A stretch of DNA of 64,000 nt from Xiphophorus maculatus (Eukaryota; Chordata; Actinopteri; Cyprinodontiformes; Poeciliidae), in the NCBI RefSeq assembly GCF_002775205.1, contig NC_036453.1:27264713-27328712 (forward strand), read 5' to 3'. Made by a program: the position numbers and the translations under genes. This document shows positions 1-12,100 of the stretch, in pieces. The notes beneath the pieces are model-generated. The model was not told the DNA's origin, searched no databases, and saw nothing but the letters and a program-made list of their open reading frames with translations. Each line of letters starts with the position of its first letter. Positions within the stretch are counted from its first letter, which is position 1.

Positions 1-2461
1 ACTCATGGCTACTAGGCAGTTTCATTTTCTCCTGGTTTTTAATAAACACTGATAGAGGTAAACTTGTCAGGCTGTAAGTGTGGACTCATTGACAGGAGGC
101 TGGAAGAAGAATCAAATAAAGGAATGTTATTGCAGACTGAATCATAATCAAATCGCGGGTCTGCAACCTGCGGCGTCAGAGCTGCAGTGGGTTTTTGGGC
201 CCACCACAGGGGCTCTTATTTGGAACTGAGCAGAGTTTTTATGTGAATTTTAATGAAAGCAGACGTGTAGCAGTTTTTCTATGTGGTTTGGTTCTATATC
301 TGCATAGAAGCTCCACAACTGATTGCACCTACAATAAGAAATCCAGTTTCTGTTTTATTTATTTATTTACTGCAATGTCAAACTAAAACAAAAAGACTCA
401 ACATTGTTTCACTTGGATCTTGAATTGATGTGATCATAAGCAGACAAATAAGGAGTTTTATATGACAGGAACAAGATCTAAACAGCAAATTTAGGCAGGT
501 GCTTTGTGGAAATCTGGTGGATCTGCGTATTTTAGAAGTCACATTTTTATTGTTAAAATGGAAGCTCAACTCTGGTTCTGTAACACATTTTATAAGTAAT
601 TAAATATTAAGCTAAATTATTTTTTAAAGGAGAGAAATTGGCAAGAAACACTGTTTTCACTAAAATGGCTGCTGACCCCTGGTCTAAACAGTCCAACAGA
701 AATCCAGACAGCAGAACTATAAAACATACGAAGACGTGAGTTGATGTAAACGTGTAAGAAGGAAACTAACTGCCTGCAGCTAATATGCTTTGGTAGAACC
801 TGAAGACATGCTGTGGAGGCAACTGATTCATTTCAATTAAACATGTTGGAACAGGAAAACAACTGAAACGTGCAAGAAAGCACCAGAACAGAACCAACAC
901 CTGGTAATGCTGTTCTATAGACTGGTAGTAAAGTTAAATACGGAGCAAAGTGGAAACTGGTTTCAAAGTAACAGTTTACAAACGTCCCAAAACATAATCT
1001 GCACTTTTTTCAGCCAAAACTACATGCTATGATATGCATAAGGTACATTTATAACTTATATCTCTTTCATAACTCTCTGACATGCAAAGTAATTCATACC
1101 CCATTGCAATTTTTCACCTTTTGTTACACTAGCGTTAATGTATCTCAATAGGATTTCATGTGATAGACTAACACGATGTAGTGCATAATCATGACGTAGA
1201 AGGGAAATAAATCCAGATAAGAATCTAAAAGATGCAGCATTCACTTTTTATATTGTTACGTTATTCTACCCCTAAATACAATCCGTCAAACTTAATAAAT
1301 GTAATATATTTACTTGGATAAACTTAATTTGATTACTTGTAACAAATTAAATATTTGTCTTTTAAGTTGGATCATCTGTTTTGTCCTGGAAGAAAACCTT
1401 TTAGAGGCTGTAAAGGACTAAGTCTGGGGCACAATATCACCTTCCAGCAGGACGACCATCCTAAACATACAAAAGGAGCAACAGATTGGCTTAGATGAAA
1501 GCATGTTCATGAGTTAGAAGGGCCCAGTCAAAGTCCAGATCTAAATCTAACAGAGAATCTGAGTCAAGAATTTAAAATAACTTTTCGTAAACTGATGGCT
1601 ATCACAAAGCTAAGTGGAAAATAATGTCAATCTGTAGATGTTCAGAGCTGGTACACTGAAAAATGTTTTTTCTTTAAACCAACTTAAAAAGATACTCTAA
1701 TATGCCACAGCTAATTTTATTCTATTTGCTCGAGCTACAATTCTCATTTGAATCATTTTGAAATCTATTGTAGCAAAACTCATAAAATTAGCTGAGTATG
1801 TTTAAAAGATGGTTCAAAAAAAATTTTTTTTCAGTGTAGAGACCTGCAGCTGTAACAGAAACAAAAGCTGCTTCTATAAAGTATTGACTTTGAAGTGCTG
1901 AACACAAATGTACACCATGCTTCTCAGCTTTTAATTTGGAAACCAAATAAAAGTTATCAATGCAGCATTTTTTTTCCTCATCAGAGTTATGCACTATCCA
2001 AAAAAATCCAAATTAAACTAAAGGTTTTGACAGCAATTTGACAAAATATGAAAAAGTACAAGGGATATGAATACTTTTGCAAGGTTATGTATGTAGAGAA
2101 CAACTACAGACATATTAAAGAAAGACAAACAAAGAGTAAAAGCTTATCCCTCGCAGTGACAGTAAAACAGAAGCAATGACTAATGGAAAATACTTCAGTG
2201 CGAATCAAATAAAGGCCACAAAAACACATCAACAACATGCATCCTATGCTACAAAAATACATCACAGCATGAGGCAAAGTAAACACAACGAAAACTGTCC
2301 AGATTTCTAATACTTTCACCATGACCTCTTCTGTGTTTCTCTGTTGTGAGTCATCTTTGAAACAACAACAAAAAATAAATGCACGAAGGCACATCAATGC
2401 CCACGCAAGGTTTTCTTCAGAAGCTTTGATTCAACGCGCTCTTCTTATTTTTTGCTCCCAG
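1..2461. other. Upstream/intronic DNA with no supported gene
   Basis: I see no coding exon here. Open frames are short, AT-rich and not flanked by convincing splice sites. The middle (about 1075-2092) is a decayed Tc1-like transposon, listed separately. The stretch is probably an intron or the 5' flank of the uromodulin-like gene that continues downstream. The N-terminal exons expected for that family (EMI and WAP domains) are not visible and presumably lie to the left of the window. Confidence 0.6.
1075..2092 (+). mobile_element. Decayed Tc1/mariner-like DNA transposon
   Basis: The left end reads as a diverged 'attcataccccattgc' terminal motif. The right end reads 'gaatacttttgcaaggt', the inverted counterpart. 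These are the end sequences I recall from a very common teleost Tc1-like family. Between them, about 1385-1660 resembles the 3' half of its transposase gene ('cttccagcaggacga', 'aaacatac', 'cccagtcaaagtccaga'), interrupted by frameshifts and stops. The element is internally deleted and not functional. Confidence 0.75.
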
Positions 2462-2707
2462 GTGGCACCGGGGTGGGGACCACCGCCATGCCCCCAGTGG
2501 TGAACACAACCTTTTCCTGGACGCTCAGCAGCACACGGGACCCTTCAGGCGATGGCTCCGTCCCGCTCGGAACCGGTGGGACTACAGCTCTGACTAACAC
2601 AAGTCCCGTCACTTATAATTCGTCACACGCCTCACTGGGGAGAAGCTCAGCGCCGGCTACCAGCATGAGCCAGGCTGCTGCCTCAGCTCTATCAGCGGCT
2701 CCATGTC
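2462..2707 (+). CDS. umodl1: Probable Ser/Thr-rich exon of the uromodulin-like gene
   Basis: A pyrimidine-rich acceptor ending in 'tttgctcccag' precedes an 82-codon open segment that ends at a good donor ('tgtc|gtaaga'). It begins and ends in phase 1, the same as the fibronectin III exon that follows, so it can join in frame. The peptide is rich in Ser, Thr, Ala and Gly, with candidate N-glycosylation sites such as NTT, NTS and NSS and one Cys near the end. It looks like an extracellular mucin-like linker. GC content is far above the flanks, which supports coding. It could instead belong to a skipped or alternative exon; no known domain is seen. Confidence 0.6.
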
Positions 2708-5700
2708 GTAAGAAATCCTGACCTTTCGTCCCAAGTTGCTTCAGAAAACTAGAACCTAAAAGAAAAGTTAGCATCTGCTGTTCCGAATAGAAAAAACAAA
2801 AATGCAGATTTTGCTGGAAGATTGCATGCAGACTGCTCCTCAGATGCCAAATAATCTAGGCAGTTACTGAATTATGCCTAATTTTTGTTCATTAGTTACA
2901 TTTCTGAGTTTGGTGAGGTTGCAATAAATGAGACCTTATGTTTCTAAAACTATCCATACCAGCGTCAGGATAATCTATGGAATAACTTTTCACAATCACT
3001 ACCAAACTGAAACCAACCCCACCAATGAAAATAAAATTATTTGGTGTCTTCAAATTATTTAAAGTACATTGTTATATATTGCTGTTTACAAAAAGAATGC
3101 CCTGTCACAGCAGAATGTAGTGGTAGGAGAGTCATGATGAGTCGTTATGTCTCATTCGTGGAATTGGGGCTTTTGTTAATTTGGACAAAAATAATAATCA
3201 CTGTAAAAGTCAGTTTTGACCCAAACCTTCAGGTGTGGAATAGAGAGCTGAAGATAAGGATCAGGGACTAATTTTTTTTAGTCATGTTGAGGCCAAATAT
3301 GCAACTAAATCAACAAAGGAATAGTTATTCATAAGTTTTTATATAGTGAGCCAGAGTTCAAAACTGAATTTGACAGAAACGTTTATCTGAGGAGGGCTGT
3401 CTGGGTTTGTGTTTTTAAAGAAAATCCTTTTCCTTGTTCATCTATGTTCTAAATATTTTTGCCATATTCAGTAAACTTTGTGTTCATTATTGTTAGAAAA
3501 GTGCCTCTTAGTTTATTCTTATGCTTTGTTCTTTGTGCTTTTGGATTTTGCATTAGATTAGTGTTTTCCTCTTAGTTTGTGGTTCCTTTTTAATGTAGTT
3601 CAGTTTCCTTTGTGTTAATTCCCCTCCCTCAGTTTTCCTGCTTTCTCCGTTTCACTGCTGTTAGTTCCTTTGTCATTTCTCACCTGTGCCTCAATATTTA
3701 ACCTCCCATTTATTTTTTGTTGTTGTTCTTGGCTGGATTCTCTGGTTCTCATTCTCTGACTCTGTGTCCTGTTCCCATCATTCTAGTATTGTCTGTTTTT
3801 TTTGTTTTTTTTTGGACCAAAAGACCATGACAGACAAGAGACATCCATGTAATCTGGTATATTTGGAAGTCATTTTGACGGTAGAGTGGCCAAATAATAT
3901 CAAGTCAAGATGTGCCATGCTTATCAACTCTTGCCAAAGAAGACCAAATGCTGAAAATGAATCAAAAGGTGCTCCAGCAAATTAGTTTCAGGGTGTGCAG
4001 ACATATGCAACCCGATGGCTACACGTTTTTTTATCATTACTATTTCCTTCATTTGTAGAGATTTGCTTTTAATCAGAATTGTTCACCATAAATATCACAT
4101 GTTGATGTCACAAAATGTTTGCATTCTACTACGAAGTTTCTGCATATTAATCATTAGTCATCTTAGAAATGGCAGATTGCGTACAGACACAAGTAAGTCA
4201 TACAGGCTTAATAAGTAAATCGAGTTTCGATTGGATTGCTTCATCCCACCATTTGAAAAAAATTCTGACACGTTTCAACTCCACAGCTCACATAACACTG
4301 GTAAAAAGAAGGACTTTACTATTTTAAAATGGCTTCCAATAAGTAACAACCACAGTGAACAAGAGAACGTGTTAGTCTATAACTGGGTATAAGTTATGCA
4401 AGCTGAGATATGCAGCGGGGCTTCTTTTTTTTTGAAAAAGGGGGGGAAAAACACCTAAAAATCCTACACAATTACAACACAGCTTTGTGGTTAATTTGAA
4501 AACAGAAAGACAAGCGACCTCTAAGGCCAACTGGTTCAGCCAGTACATCTGGTTACCAGTGGTTACAGTGAAGAAGACATTTCTTTTTAGATGGTGACAC
4601 TATCTAGGGGTTGTGAGAATGTGGTTTAGAGGTTTTAATTCTAGGCCTATTGACAGATCTATTATCACCCTGACAGGTACGACAGCGCTTCATGTCACAC
4701 TACTGCGTGTATGCTTTATGTTTCAATGGCATATGAAGATATGTAACCAAGTAAATAATGCTCCGTCTTTGTATTTCCACGTATTGCATGGCTGCAAAAT
4801 TTTAACCCAGCAAATTTCCTGGGTAATAATGTTACTTCATGTTATGCAATGCTAAGTGGATGCCCTGTCTGCACTTATGAAGGTTCACTCACCTCAGCAT
4901 TCTAAATGCTTGGAACTTCTGAGATGGAGTGAACTTGGACTTATTTTCTGCATACTTCTGCCTGTTTATTTGAGTGTTTATAAGCTTTTCTAAAATGTGT
5001 TTAGCTCATTGAACTTGCACGGATGATTATTGTGGCGTCACAGTTGAAGTATCTGTATCTTTACACAGCAGCACAATGTAAATTTAACATAAATTACCCC
5101 AATATACGTACATGACCCATGCAAAAATGTAGCTGCGTTAAAAGCAGCACACATACAACATAGAAATTATGTTTATTCAAAAGATAATTTTTCATGGCTA
5201 TTCCTTCACAAAAGAAGCCTTTGGATACATCAACATGAGTGGGAACATAAGTAACAATGTCATAGCAGGTTTACTCTTTATAGATGAGTAAAGTAAGTTT
5301 TTACATCAGCTACAATAGTCTTTAGCCCTAATCATATGTCCAATGGAGTTTGGTGTAATCTTATGCCAACATTATTGCTAGTGTTCTTCCCCTTTGTTGA
5401 CAATGATATACCAAAACATTTTGATGGAAAAGGACACAGGAACGCAAATCACTAATCAGATGAAATGAGGAACAGCTGTGGCAGGGAGAAAGGAGTAAAT
5501 AAGAGACTAAATGGGACGCTGAAATAAGTGTCAAAAGAAACTACAAACATAGTTATTATTGGCAATAATAACTGAATATGGTGATACCTTTTGAATTAAC
5601 CCATGACTGGAGAGGAACACATAAGAACAACCAAAACATAAACACCAATTTGTCATAACACTATTTCTAAAAGTGCAGTACTGATATTTACTGTATATGA

Positions 5701-5913
5701 GAAACCAACATCTGGAAATGATATCAACGCAAATAGTGTTGGATTTATTATTCTGACATTGAATGAAATAAATATACTCAAGTGCTTAACTTAGACTGTA
5801 AAAACGTGTACAAACCTGTGATGCTATGCAAAAGCAAAAGTAACTACAGCCATTTATTTTAACAATGTGTCATGACAAATTACACTACTCTCTTTCATTA
5901 CACACCCTACCAG
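2708..5913 (+). other. Probable intron, nothing recognised
   Basis: AT-rich sequence between the Ser/Thr-rich exon and the fibronectin III exon. The longest open frame (about 3686-3985) crosses low-complexity T-rich DNA and has no family resemblance. I see no repeat that I can name and no further in-phase exon. Confidence 0.55.
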
Positions 5914-6171
5914 GACCTCCTAGAATTAGTGGCTTATGGTCTGCTAATGTCACTGGAACGTCCATGTCTGTCCAGTGGTCAACCCAGGTTCAAAGCAACC
6001 AGACTTTCTGGATCACTCTGAGCAAGACATCAGAGGTCACTGAGCGCTGGGAAACCAACAGGACTATGATAGAGCTGAATGGACTTCAGCCTGGGGTGCT
6101 CTACAATGTCACTGTGACACCTTGTGCTTGTGGAGGGCAAGGATCTGCTCTTCACATGATGGTCAAAACGG
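5914..6171 (+). other. umodl1: Fibronectin type III domain exon
   Basis: One phase 1-1 exon of 258 nt encodes a complete module. It starts with a PPRISGLW-like first strand and has the conserved Trp in 'MSVQWSTQ', a later 'TMIELNGLQPG' turn and 'YNVTVTPC'. The 'LxPGxxYxVxV' pattern is the family signature. Several NxT/S sequons are present. A whole domain in a symmetric exon is typical of shuffled extracellular modules. Confidence 0.8.
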
Positions 6172-9100
6172 GTAAGAATGAAATATTGCAGCGCTTTAGT
6201 ACAAAGTCATTTTTGCTCACTGAAACCCACTGGAGACTTCGGTCCATGCATTCAAAGTAATAATTGTCGTCATGGGATCAAGTGTTAAATCGTTATTATT
6301 GTGTGAATACAAGTAACAGCATGAAACTTTAAGAATAGTTCAACCTATCACAATGTTCTTTTTGAGAAAATTGAGTACATCACTAGTTCGCCTTCATGTC
6401 TTACATAAAGTTTGGATGGGTTTTAACCTGAAGGCCTGGGGTTAGATGGTTTATGTTGCCAAACAAGGTTTTTCTTTGCAGATGCTCAGACTCTTGATGC
6501 AACAACACGACTCACAAACATCAAGTTCAACCAAGACCTGAGCAACAGCAGCAGCCAGGCCTACAAAAACCTCACAGAGACTTTTACACAGGAGGTAGGT
6601 GTGTTAACAGAAGAATGCCATGACAAAATGCCATCTTCGAATATGAGTATGCAGTATATCCCTTATCAGATTTGCACATTACAAATGTGGGCAAAACTTT
6701 TCTGTTATTATGCTTAAGTCTCAGCTTGTGTACAGCTATGGTCCTTGGTTGTCTTTGAAGGTGTTCATTTTTGGAGCAGGTTACTGGAGGCAAAGAACAT
6801 TTCAGACCTGTTGATTATTAAGATCTTGGGTTTTACAAACCACACCCACATCTTATTTCTTGTTGCTACAACACAGGCCAGGTATGCATAAACATGATCA
6901 CTGTTCACATACTTATTATGAGGCCTTTGGCTCAATGAAAGTTCTCATGAATTGAATATTTGTCTCATTTTGCCCCTTTGTGATCTCACCAGCGCAATCA
7001 CAACAAATAAAGGTGTTTTTCTGGCAAAGCTACTGGTTGGTTGCCAGCCACTGAGCTCAGTATATTATTCATTTGCTCAATTAAGCATTCTTGTTTGAGA
7101 TTTTGCTCTCTAAAAGGGAACCTACGATGAAAAGTACACACTGTGAAGCATCATCTTTGAAATGCAAACCTTTTACCAACAGATCTACAAGTCTCTGCCT
7201 CCAGAGATCAAAGCTATGGTGGATTCAGGTCAGGTGAGGATTGAGATCCAAAGCTTTTACCTGGGTAGCGTGGTGGTGGACTTCTCCATAATCTTCAACC
7301 CAAGTCCAGGACAAGCCGTGGGTAATGTGTCCTCAGCGCTGGTGCAGTCCCTGATGAACAGCTCCCAATTCACTGTGGATGGAAACAGCACAAGCATCAA
7401 TGGTATATCTTACTTTGCAATACTACCTTAAACAGACTCAATTACACACAAATGGATGTTTGAAATCCTTTATTTCCATTAATTATGGTGATTTTGCCCT
7501 TAGTCGATGAAAATATGCCATTTTAAATTTGAATATTAGATCAGACCAATAGAAATGTACGTATGTGAGCTTAATGAAAGGTTAAAGGTGATTTTCAATA
7601 GCTATTTTTAGTCTCACTTGAACGCATATTCTAATTTATTGAATATGACTGTAGTTGGACTAACATTTGGGAGGAACAGAAGTTAGGGTCAGCATGAGAT
7701 AGAGAACATGAGATGTGGAAACCCGCTATGAGAGCAACCAAAAGAGCAAGAGGAAACTATTTTAGAACATATAAAGCATGTACATTAGATGAACAGCATC
7801 TTCAGATCTCCCACAACTAGATATTTATTTTAATTCATGTACAATTTGATTGATGGACAAAAGGTGATACTTTATGAGTCTACAGTGTTGTCTGCATAAA
7901 AATGACAGGTCATGAGTGACTCTTTTTTTCAACAGATTTTGACGAATGCGCCTCAGGAGAAAATGATTGCTCTCGGTGGGCTATATGCACAAACACATGG
8001 GCCTCCTACACTTGCATCTGCCTTGATGGATTTATAGACAACAACCCAGAAAGACCTGGACGCAAATGTCAAGGTAGAGCATTAGTGGGAAAGTTAACGC
8101 ATATTGTTTACTGATATTCATGTGGATATCTTTATTTTTCCTCATGAATGCATCATGTCCCGTGCAGCAAATGGTACCGTGGACACAATATCAGCACCAG
8201 AAGTTTCTACAATAAGTCCTACTCCACCTGTCCCAACTTTTGCTCAAGCTACCAACAGCTCTAAAACTACTAATCCTGTATTGGCAACCAGTGCAAATGG
8301 TCCTTCCTTTAGATTTGCCATCCCTACAGCTACAGATAATAATAATAATATCCCACCAACTACCGCTACTTCAGCAACACTCTTCATTGCTCCTGTAATT
8401 ACCAGTACTACTCAAACAAGCAATAACTCACCAACACTGGTCATTAATGTTCCGACAAGCCACTCTGCAGCTCTGACCAGCACCTTAAGAACTACTTCCA
8501 TCCCAATGATCCTTTCTACTAATCTGATAACGACTGCTGCTCCCAGAACAACAACCATTACTGACTCTGAGATCAATACTACACACTCAACAAGTTCTTC
8601 TAGCCAAGTAGTGTCTTCTGTTGTCCCAACAACAACCACTACCCCGAGCATCACTTCTACAACCCCATCTTCTGCTCTAAGATCAGCCACTGATTCCTCT
8701 TTGTCAGGAGCCCTTTCAGTCCACTGCAGAGTGGCTGCCATTACTGTCACTCTTGCAAAAGCTTTTCTGGTGAGTGCAAAAATCCCAGAGGGTGCTCTGT
8801 ACTTGGGCATGCCGGAGTGTGGAGTCAATGGAGGTAATGCCTCCCACGTTCAGATGACTGTGGCGTGGAACGAGTGTGGCACCAGGCTTGTGCATGTAAG
8901 TCTCAGTACCTGAACACTTGGTTGGTGATGGTCATTTTCATCATTCTCGTAAACCAGAATGCACGAACTCCAAGGGCGACCCTTCTGTTGTCTTTCATTT
9001 TCTTTCCAGAATGAAACTATGTACACAGCATCTGTGAAGTTGTTCAACAGCATGGATCCGTACACAGCCGAAGGTGGCGCAGTAGAGGTTCCAAGAATCA

Positions 9101-12100
9101 GGCTGGAAGTCCCCATCATGTGTTCCTACATGACGAGCATGCTGATTTCTGCAGACTTTGGCTCCATGGGGTATGATTAATCTTAAAGTCATGGTTGCTC
9201 TACTAAAACTACCCAGAGTTTTTTGTCATTTCATTGTAAAGTGTCAATAAAATGAGCCAACATTTCTTACCAGATTAGGAGGAAAACAGCGACTCATGGA
9301 ATAATTTAGATTAAATATATAAAATAACATCTTGTACCATCAGTGAGATTGTTACATCGCTGATGATGTTCAGCGACCTCTTGTGAAGGAGCTCTGAAAC
9401 ATAACCTGGAGAGAGAGTAGTAGGGACACTCCAATAATCCAGTTAGCTGTCCTCATTGTCTTCTATGTGTTACTAGCTTCCAAGCTAACTAAAAATCACA
9501 GATATGGCAAAAGTCTCTGTTCTCTCACTAACAACAGAGACATAATAGATATATGGTATCTATTACCATGACTGGTGGCATCTATTACACCATTGGTGTA
9601 ATAGATAGTAATACATAGCAAGTCTTTTTAGTCTAAGAGACAACTTTACTGCTTGTTGACATGAAATATATGCATTCATATTCATAAATGAGAATTTTAA
9701 GATGTTTATTTGAATAACTAATTTCACAAAGTGAAACAGATTAATTCCACACATGATGTTTTCAAGCATTTATTTCTGTTGATCATAATTTTCTGCTTAC
9801 AGCTAATGGAAACACAACATTTAAAATTAGAATATTACATCTGAACAATAATGTAATGCGGTGATGTGGGCTTAATGAAAAGTATATTTAATATCTGCTT
9901 ACATTTGATTTTCACAGGGTACTTTAAATCTGACAAACAAGCCTCATCAGAACACATTCTGATGTATTGAATGACTGTTTATATAAAAGTACACACTTTT
10001 ATATAAACTGTAATATAATAAAATATTTTATTTGAACAGTTTTATAAACTGTAATTTAATTTTATATACGCACTGTTGCCAAAGCACTACTTGGAAGAAT
10101 TAAAAATATGTTTATTATGAAAAAAACCCCACTGCTTCTTAACTGATTCTTGCCTGAAAGTCTCAACCATGAAAGGTTGTAGACTGTGAGATTTATGTTG
10201 TCTGGGTCTGTAGGTCATGTTCAACAATATTGCCAACAGCGCCCTCTTGAGGTTCAATGTCTTATTTGAAAATTTGCTCAAAAGTGGCTAATGGCTTTTA
10301 ATTTAATTGCAAAAAAAGTGTTTTTTTGTTTAGTTTTTTACAAATGGAAAACAAATACATTTCTCACTACTCAGATAGTGTGTGGGTTAAACTTATTCCT
10401 CCCGTTTGCAGATTTTGTGTTCAACTTAGCTTCCTAGCTCACTCATTTAAATATGTGCAAACTTACTTTATTTCTCTTTTGACAAACAATAGCATCAAGT
10501 CATCTCTCAAAGTGTTAAACTTTTGCAAATAACTGCACTGCTTGCAATAAGAAGTGAAATCATTCCAGCTGCGTTTCTCCCATTTGTCTCCAGGTATAAC
10601 ATGATCAAAGACGTGATCACGGGTCTGGGATCGTTCCAGGTGGCGGTGCAGCTGATGAACGGTACCGCGCCTTTGCCCCACAACTACAGCCTGTCCCCAG
10701 GGCAGGCCGTGGTGATGGAGGTCAGCCTGAACAGCACCTCGGACCAAATGAAAGTGGTCATCAACAAATGCTGGACCACTCCCACCCAGAACCCGGCCGA
10801 CCCCAACAGCTACACCTTCCTGGAGAACAGGTGTGCTGCTGCACAATCACTGCTCCATCCCCATGTTGGAGAACATCTACTCTTTCCCTCTCTAAGTACC
10901 AATGCAACCTTTATTTACCTCTATTATTACAGTTTATGTTCTATATCAGGGGTGTCAAACTTCAGTCCTGGGGGGCCACTGCCCTGCAACTTTTAGATGT
11001 GCCTCTGCTGCACCACACCTGAACAGAATAATTAGGTCATTAGCAAGGCTCTGGAGAACTTATCTACACAAGGAGGAGGTAATTAAGCCATTTCTTTCCA
11101 GTGTTTTGTACCTGTGCCACATCTAAAAACTGCAGGACAGCAGACCTTGAGGACTGGAGTTCTATATAATATGACATTTTATCCAAATACCTAAGTTAGA
11201 TTTGACTTAAGTGTTTGGTTATTTTATCCAAAAGCAAATCAGTGTTTTTAAAACTCTAAACTATAAAAGCAACTATTAGGCAAACTCCTACTTGTTGCAT
11301 GTCCACAAGGTTGTTTTTAAATTGCTTAATGTATGGGGCAGTTCCATTACATCCATTTTACCCCATTGACAGTAAAAAAGAAAAAGAAAAAAGGTCTCAA
11401 TTCCAGGAATCCCTTTGATATTAAATGTAAAATTAACAAAATGTTGGCATTTGCAGTTGTCCACCGCACACACGATGGTAGTTCTAGTTTTAATTGCACA
11501 CTGGGCGAGACTATTTTTCTGCCACCTCACACACAACCAAGCACACTGCCACCCGTCCATTCTGCAAAGAGAAAAAAATAAAAAAACCATAAAAGAACTA
11601 ATGTTTTAAAACATGTTCTTATTTTATGAAAAGAGGCTTTCATAAGCCTAAAACTTGCCTTTTCCCAGAATCACTGATCAGTGGCTCGCTCACCATTTAC
11701 CCAGGGACTAGGTGTGTAAATGAGCAACAGAAAACCGGGTTACAATCGACAACCTAATTTTTAATGAGTGTTCATGTTGCAAGGTAACTAAACCATATAG
11801 TCCAGATCAAAAATCCAGGTGAAAATCATTCCTGTGAAGCCAAGTCACAGGAAGTTTATGGGTCTCTCTTTGCTCCGCGTCTCCACAGCTGTCCTCGGAA
11901 CGATTTCACCAAAGTGTTGATGAACGGCAACTCCACCACCTCCCGGGTGTCAGTGCAGATCTTCTCCTTTGTTAACCTGAATGTGATCTACCTGCACTGC
12001 AAGGTCCAGATCTGCGTCCAGGTTGGATCCAATACCTGCATTCCAGTGAGTGCCGCCTACTGATTTACTTTCATAAGATACAGTCTTTCAAAAGATACAG

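Noticed and set aside
3686..3985. 99-codon frame in the presumed umodl1 intron
   Set aside because: Crosses T-rich low-complexity DNA, lacks an in-phase exon structure and has no domain match.
8412..8828. 138-codon minus-strand frame
   Set aside because: It is the antisense shadow of the Thr/Ser-rich umodl1 exon; the plus strand has the splice sites and domain matches.
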